This document shows, one piece after another, positions 54,531 to 58,145 of a stretch of DNA of 58,145 nt. How positions within the stretch are numbered: position 1 is the stretch's first letter; every line of letters starts with the position of its first letter. The notes beneath the pieces were generated by a model. It saw only the letters and a program-made list of their open reading frames with translations, searched no databases and was not told the origin of the DNA. Source of the stretch: Roseospira navarrensis (GTDB lineage: Bacteria > Pseudomonadota > Alphaproteobacteria > Rhodospirillales > Rhodospirillaceae). Where the stretch lies: positions 1-58,145 of the forward strand of contig NZ_WIVE01000023.1 of NCBI RefSeq assembly GCF_009601025.1, read 5' to 3'. Made by a program: the position numbers and the translations under genes.

Positions 54531-55424
54531 ATGACTGCGATCCCCCAAGCCGAACAGATCATGCTTGAAGCCGAACGGCATGTGATGCGGGCGGAATTCC
54601 AACAGGCTTTGGAGGGGTTCGGTCGGGCCAGGGTCTTCTTTCACAAGGCGGGCGACCGCGATGGCGAGGCCACGGCGATGGTCCGCCTCGGCGAACTGGA
54701 ACTGGCGCAGGGCCACACCGCCCGCGCCCGCGATGCCCTGCTGGAGGCGCTGGCCCTGTTCACGGACGACGCCGACGACAGCGATCGGGCCGCCGCCGAG
54801 GTCATGGCGTCCGAGGCCTTCCACCTGGAGGGCAACACCCGCCGGGCCCGCAAGCATGCGGACGCCGCGCTGGAGCGGGCGCAGGGCGCCGGCAACCTGT
54901 GCGCGGAGGGCCGCGCCTACATGCAGATCGGGCGCCTGGACCTGGATGAGCGCCGCAGCGACCGCGCGCTGGAAAGCCTGGGCCACGCCCGCCGCCTCTA
55001 CGCCGAGGCCGGTCGGGGTCTTCACGAAGCCACGGCGCTGTCCGCGATGGCCGAGGTGCTGCGCGAGACGGGACGCCTGGATGCGGCGCACGATGCCCTG
55101 GAACGGGCGGCGGACCTGTACGCCATGAACGGCGACCATCTGGACGAAGCCACGACGCGCATGACCATCGGCCGCGTGCTGGCCGCCATGGGGGCGCTGG
55201 AGGACGCGCGGCAGGCGTTCACCCTGTCCGCGCGCCTGAGCGGGGAATGCGGCCATCTCGCCGGCGAGGCCGAAGCCCTGCTGGAGGCCGGCCGGCTGGA
55301 GGCGCGGGCCGCGCCCAAGCGGGCGCTCAAGCTGCTGCAGCACGCCGCCCAGTTGTTCGGGCACGCCGGCCTGGAAACCCGCCGCGAACAGGCGGAGCGG
55401 GAAGCCGCAATGCTGCGGGCGTGA
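54531..55424 (+). CDS. Tetratricopeptide-repeat protein
   Basis: A 297-residue all-helical protein made of about seven TPR-like 34- to 40-residue repeats, with positions such as ALEGFGRARVFFHKAGDRDGEATAMVRLGELELAQG, ALESLGHARRLYAEAGRGLHEATALSAMAEVLRETG and ALERAADLYAMNGDHLDEATTRMTIGRVLAAMG. It has no signal peptide, membrane segment or catalytic domain, so a scaffold or interaction role in the cytoplasm is likely. GAGGG lies before ATG 54531. It stands alone on its strand, between divergent and convergent neighbours; the partner is unknown. Confidence 0.85.
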   Translation: MTAIPQAEQIMLEAERHVMRAEFQQALEGFGRARVFFHKAGDRDGEATAMVRLGELELAQGHTARARDALLEALALFTDDADDSDRAAAEVMASEAFHLEGNTRRARKHADAALERAQGAGNLCAEGRAYMQIGRLDLDERRSDRALESLGHARRLYAEAGRGLHEATALSAMAEVLRETGRLDAAHDALERAADLYAMNGDHLDEATTRMTIGRVLAAMGALEDARQAFTLSARLSGECGHLAGEAEALLEAGRLEARAAPKRALKLLQHAAQLFGHAGLETRREQAEREAAMLRA

Positions 55425-55475
55425 TCCGACGCCCTCTCTTTCATCGTGTGCGAGCAGGGCGGCGACCGGGATGGG

Positions 55476-56276
55476 TCAGCGCCCCATGCGGGCCAGCATG
55501 GCCTCGACGGCGGCCGTGTGCTCCGGCTCGTTGTGGCATTGGCCCTGGAAGCAGGCGCACAGGTCCAGGAAGTCCGGCAGCTCCATCCGCCGCGCGGTTT
55601 TGAGCAGTCGCTTGGTCAGCCGCAGGGCCTTGGGCGGCTGGGCCGCGATCCGGTCGGCCAGCGCGGACACCCGGTCAGGCAGTTCCTCCGGCGTGGTTAC
55701 CTCCAGCACGAGACCCAGGGACAGCGCCTCGTCGGCGTCGATGACACGCCCGGTCAGGGTCAGTTCGGCCGCCCGCTGGTAGCCCACCAGCCGCTGCAGC
55801 AGCCACGCGCCGCCGTCCCCGGGGATGATCCCCAGGGTCAGGAAGGTTTCGCCGAAGCGGGCGCGGGTGGATGCGATGCGGATATCCGCCATGCACGCCA
55901 GGTCGAACCCGGCGCCGATGGCCGGCCCGTCGATGGCCGCGATCAGCGGCACCTCAAGCCGCTCCAGCGCCAACGGAATGCGCTGAATGCCGCGCCGGTA
56001 CTTGTCGGCCACGGTGGCCACGTCGCCGCCGAAGTCGCCGGCGCGGTCCGCCATGTCCTTGATGTTGCCGCCGGCGGAGAACGCCTTGCCCGCCCCAGTC
56101 AGGACCAGGACGGACACGTCCTCGGCGCGGTTGGCCCAGTCCGCCACGGCGCAGATGTCGTCGATCAGCGCCGTGCCGGTCAGTGCGTTGCGCACGTCGT
56201 CCCGGTCCAGGGTCAGGCTGGCCACCCGGCCGGCCACCTCCAGCCGGGCGTCCGTCAGGGTCGGCCGGTCAGGCAT
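55476..56276 (-). CDS. Enoyl-CoA hydratase/isomerase family protein
   Basis: A 266-residue crotonase-fold protein. GAGKAFSAGGNIKDM forms the first oxyanion-hole segment, PLIAAIDGPAIGAGFDLACMADIRIAS the second, and RFGETFLTLGIIPGDGGAWLLQRLVG carries the catalytic Glu region. The C-terminal helix AFQGQCHNEPEHTAAVEA-type ending (here CACFQGQCHNEPEHTAAVEAML) is usual. It may hydrate 2-enoyl-CoA in beta-oxidation or act as an isomerase. GGGAGGG precedes ATG 56276. It lies 20 bases downstream of tldD on the same strand, an apparently chance pairing. Confidence 0.9.
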   Translation of the reverse strand: MPDRPTLTDARLEVAGRVASLTLDRDDVRNALTGTALIDDICAVADWANRAEDVSVLVLTGAGKAFSAGGNIKDMADRAGDFGGDVATVADKYRRGIQRIPLALERLEVPLIAAIDGPAIGAGFDLACMADIRIASTRARFGETFLTLGIIPGDGGAWLLQRLVGYQRAAELTLTGRVIDADEALSLGLVLEVTTPEELPDRVSALADRIAAQPPKALRLTKRLLKTARRMELPDFLDLCACFQGQCHNEPEHTAAVEAMLARMGR

Positions 56277-56296
56277 CGCGAAGCCCTCCCCCGAGC

Positions 56297-57733
56297 CTAG
56301 GCCGCGTTGGTGCCGCCGACGGTGAGCTGGTCCAGCAGCAATGTGGGCTGGCCCACGCCGACCGGCACGCCCTGGCCGTCCTTGCCGCAGGTGCCGATGC
56401 CGGGATCCAGCGCCAGATCGTTGCCGATCATGGAGACCCGGGTCAGCGCTTCCGGTCCGTGGCCGATCAGGGTCGCGCCCTTGACGGCAGGACCCACCTT
56501 GCCGTCCTCGATCAGATACGCCTCGGAGGCGGAGAACACGAACTTGCCCGAGGTGATGTCCACCTGCCCGCCGCCGAAGTTGACGGCATACAGGCCCTTC
56601 TTGACGGAGCGGATGATCTCCTCCGGGTCCTTGTCGCCGGCCTCCATGGTCGTGTTGGTCATGCGCGGCAGCACCGGGTGGGCATGGGATTCCCGCCGCC
56701 CGTTGCCGGTGGGCGCGACCCCCATCAGGCGCGCGTTCATGCGGTCCTGCATGTAGCCCTTGAGGATGCCGTCCTCGATCAGCACCGTGCGCCCGCTGGG
56801 CGTGCCCTCGTCATCCACCGACAGCGAGCCGCGCCGATCCGGCAAGGTGCCGTCGTCCACCACGGTCACGCCGGGGGCCGCCACCCGCTCGCCCAACCGG
56901 CCGCAGAAGGCCGAGGTCTTCTTGCGGTTGAAGTCGCCTTCCAGACCGTGGCCGACGGCCTCGTGCAGCATGACGCCGGGCCAGCCCGCCCCCAGCACAA
57001 CGGGCATGGTGCCGGCGGGGGCGTCGATGCTCTCCAGGTTGACCAGGGCCTGCCGCAGGGCCTCGTCCACGGCCGCCTGCCAGCGCTCCTCGGTGACGAA
57101 GGAGTCGTAGCCCATGCGCCCGCCGCACCCGTAGCTGCCGCTTTCCATGCGCTCGCCCTGCTTGGTGACCACGGCCACATTCATGCGCACCAGGGGGCGG
57201 ATGTCCGCCACCGCCTCGCCGCCGGGGCGCAGGATGTAGACCGCCTGCCACGAGGCCGTCAGGCTCGCCATCACCTGGGCGATGCGGGGATCCTTGGCGC
57301 GGGCATAGGCATCGATGGCCGACAGGATCGCCACCTTGCGGTCCATGCCCAGGCCGTCGATGGGGTTGTCATCGGTGTACAGGTGGCGGTTCGTCCGCTG
57401 CGGCGGCAGCGCCAGCGTGCCGCCCGCGCCCGTGCGGACCGCCTTCACGGTCTCCGCCGCGCGCGCGATCGCCTCATCGTCCAGCAGCGTGGCATGGGCG
57501 AAGCCGACCGTCTCGCCCTGTTCGGCGTGCAGGCCGAAGCCCTGAGCGGTGTCGAAGGTGGCGCTGCGGATGCGGCCGTCGTCGAGGGCGTAGCTCTCCG
57601 ACTGGCGGTATTCCAGGAACAGCGCCCCGTCATCGCAGCCGGACAGGGCGTCGTCCACCAGCCGGCCGACCCGCGCGCGATCAAGGCCGGCGCGGTCGAA
57701 GAACAGGGCATCCACCTGGGCGTCATGGGGCAT
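56297..57733 (-). CDS. tldD: Metalloprotease TldD
   Basis: A 478-residue member of the TldD/PmbA family. The zinc-binding HEAVGHGLEGDFNRK is the family's HExxxH motif. Other landmarks are GVTVVDDGTLPDRRGSLSVDDEGTPSGRTVLIEDG, GRRESHAHPVLPRMTNT, and GIGTCGKDGQGVPVGVGQPTLL at the C-terminus. With its partner TldE (PmbA, not in this window) it degrades unfolded peptides and matures some ribosomal peptides. GGAGTAAG lies before ATG 57733. It is the first gene of a pair with the enoyl-CoA hydratase. Confidence 0.96.
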   Translation of the reverse strand: MPHDAQVDALFFDRAGLDRARVGRLVDDALSGCDDGALFLEYRQSESYALDDGRIRSATFDTAQGFGLHAEQGETVGFAHATLLDDEAIARAAETVKAVRTGAGGTLALPPQRTNRHLYTDDNPIDGLGMDRKVAILSAIDAYARAKDPRIAQVMASLTASWQAVYILRPGGEAVADIRPLVRMNVAVVTKQGERMESGSYGCGGRMGYDSFVTEERWQAAVDEALRQALVNLESIDAPAGTMPVVLGAGWPGVMLHEAVGHGLEGDFNRKKTSAFCGRLGERVAAPGVTVVDDGTLPDRRGSLSVDDEGTPSGRTVLIEDGILKGYMQDRMNARLMGVAPTGNGRRESHAHPVLPRMTNTTMEAGDKDPEEIIRSVKKGLYAVNFGGGQVDITSGKFVFSASEAYLIEDGKVGPAVKGATLIGHGPEALTRVSMIGNDLALDPGIGTCGKDGQGVPVGVGQPTLLLDQLTVGGTNAA

Positions 57734-57868
57734 GGGGGTCTTACTCCTGGGATCGGATCAATGGGCTCCTGGGTAACAGATCCGGCCGCCGCGCGTAAGA
57801 TCAAGCCCCCGCCGCGCAAACCCGCCCGACAGCCCGGAACAGCGCGGCTTACGCCCGCACAGACGCGC

Positions 57869-57898
57869 TTGACAGCAGCCACAAGCCCCCCTTATAAA
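57869..57898 (+). promoter_or_regulatory. Sigma-70 promoter of tRNA-Met
   Basis: TTGACA (57869-57874) and TATAAA (57893-57898) with an 18-base spacer are close to consensus. The predicted start near 57905 is only a few bases before the mature tRNA. Confidence 0.75.
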
Positions 57899-57912
57899 GC
57901 CGGTCCTCCCGG

Positions 57913-57989
57913 GGCGGAGTAGCTCAGTTGGTTAGAGCAGCGGAATCATAATCCGCGTGTCGGGGGTTCAAGTCCCTCCTCCGCTACCA
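57913..57989 (+). tRNA. tRNA-Met (anticodon CAT)
   Basis: GGCGGAG pairs with CTCCGCT (one G-T wobble), the discriminator is A and CCA is encoded. The D-arm GCTCAGTTGGTTAGAGC, anticodon stem-loop GCGGAATCATAATCCGC with CAT, and T-arm GGGGGTTCAAGTCCCTC are canonical. The absence of the initiator features (three G-C pairs below the anticodon, mismatch at position 1-72) marks it as elongator methionine. A lysidine-modified tRNA-Ile(CAT) is the less likely alternative. Confidence 0.92.
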
Positions 57990-57999
57990 TAGGCATAAA

Positions 58000-58054
58000 G
58001 GCCGTACGGTCAGGGTGCCCCGAGGACGGGCGAACTGGGTCGTGCGGTCTTTTT
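58000..58054 (+). terminator. Candidate terminator after tRNA-Met
   Basis: GGCCGTACG (58000-58008) can pair with CGTGCGGTC (58041-58049) using two G-T wobbles, and TTTTT follows. The enclosed region CCCCGAGGACGGG adds an inner partial stem. It begins ten bases after the tRNA. Confidence 0.6.
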
Positions 58055-58065
58055 CGTTGGCTCAA

Positions 58066-58111
58066 ATAGCGTTCGCTATGCATTCCCGGATTTGGTATCA
58101 TGAAGGATACC
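58066..58111 (+). promoter_or_regulatory. Two palindromes upstream of the last gene
   Basis: ATAGCG-TT-CGCTAT (58066-58079) is a perfect 14-bp palindrome. GGTATC-ATGAAG-GATACC (58094-58111) is a 6-bp inverted repeat. Both lie within 65 bases of the ATG at 58129 and look like operator sites for an autoregulated gene. Confidence 0.5.
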
Positions 58112-58128
58112 GAACGCGGGAGGCGGGC

Positions 58129-58145
58129 ATGGATCGGGACACGTT
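58129..58145 (+). CDS. Start of an unidentified gene (cut by window edge)
   Basis: ATG at 58129 follows GGGAGG by six bases, a strong ribosome site, and the frame reads MDRDT before the window ends. Too little is present to name it. The palindromes directly upstream would suit a transcriptional regulator or a regulated membrane gene. Confidence 0.6.

Overview
The window is 58 kb of very GC-rich DNA with long shadow ORFs opposite most genes. It looks like the chromosome of an alphaproteobacterium, probably of the Rhodospirillales. The evidence is the mdh-sucC-sucD order, a RubisCO-like protein paired with a cupin (the pair known from Rhodospirillum rubrum), a sigma-EcfG-type promoter (GGAAC-N17-CGTT) in front of a CsbD-like gene, and a betI-betB-betA choline cluster. 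No phage, plasmid or CRISPR signal is visible. The only mobile DNA is the 3' end of an IS110-type transposase at the left edge, but several families of dispersed palindromic intergenic repeats are present.

Layout. 1-260: IS110 tail abutting a dispersed repeat. 407-2038: RubisCO-like protein and cupin (methylthioadenosine salvage to isoprenoid precursor). 2415-5075: malate synthase G and a GlcG-like protein. 5270-6733: photolyase. 6865-9929: mdh-sucC-sucD, three TCA-cycle enzymes. 10237-12462: chromate transporter and a two-cysteine OxyR. 12611-12700: tRNA-Ser(GCT). 12762-15717: GNAT enzyme, NAD(P)-binding oxidoreductase, its divergent TetR regulator, and the radical-SAM enzyme AmrS. 15905-19268: Cache histidine kinase, glutathione S-transferase, uracil-DNA glycosylase. 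19629-22882: an alpha/beta hydrolase and a large penicillin-acyltransferase-like Ntn hydrolase. 23064-23255: CsbD.

23860-38379 is a signalling island. Two histidine kinases have nearly identical catalytic cores and no response regulator nearby. On the other strand lies a compact four-gene operon: periplasmic binding protein (family 3), membrane HD-GYP c-di-GMP phosphodiesterase, Cache-sensor class III nucleotide cyclase, and Tat-exported sugar-type binding protein. In it, each binding protein overlaps the reading frame of one second-messenger enzyme. A second, paralogous HD-GYP protein lies upstream. No ABC permease accompanies either binding protein. I consider this the most likely undescribed system here: binding proteins used as ligand sensors for c-di-GMP and cAMP enzymes, comparable in logic to NspS-MbaA of Vibrio.

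39164-44832: an RND efflux operon (adaptor, pump, NodT-type outer-membrane lipoprotein). 45024-52829: choline uptake and oxidation to glycine betaine (choX, betA, betB, betI), an atypical ClC chloride protein with CBS domains, and a GGDEF diguanylate cyclase; this reads as an osmotic-stress block. 53218-57733: pentapeptide-repeat protein, acyl-CoA thioesterase, TPR protein, enoyl-CoA hydratase, TldD protease. 57913-57989: tRNA-Met(CAT). 58129-end: the first codons of a gene preceded by two palindromes.

All assignments come from reading motifs by eye; no database or alignment was run. Start codons were moved inward from the longest ORF wherever a ribosome-binding site, signal peptide, neighbour overlap or family N-terminus supported it.
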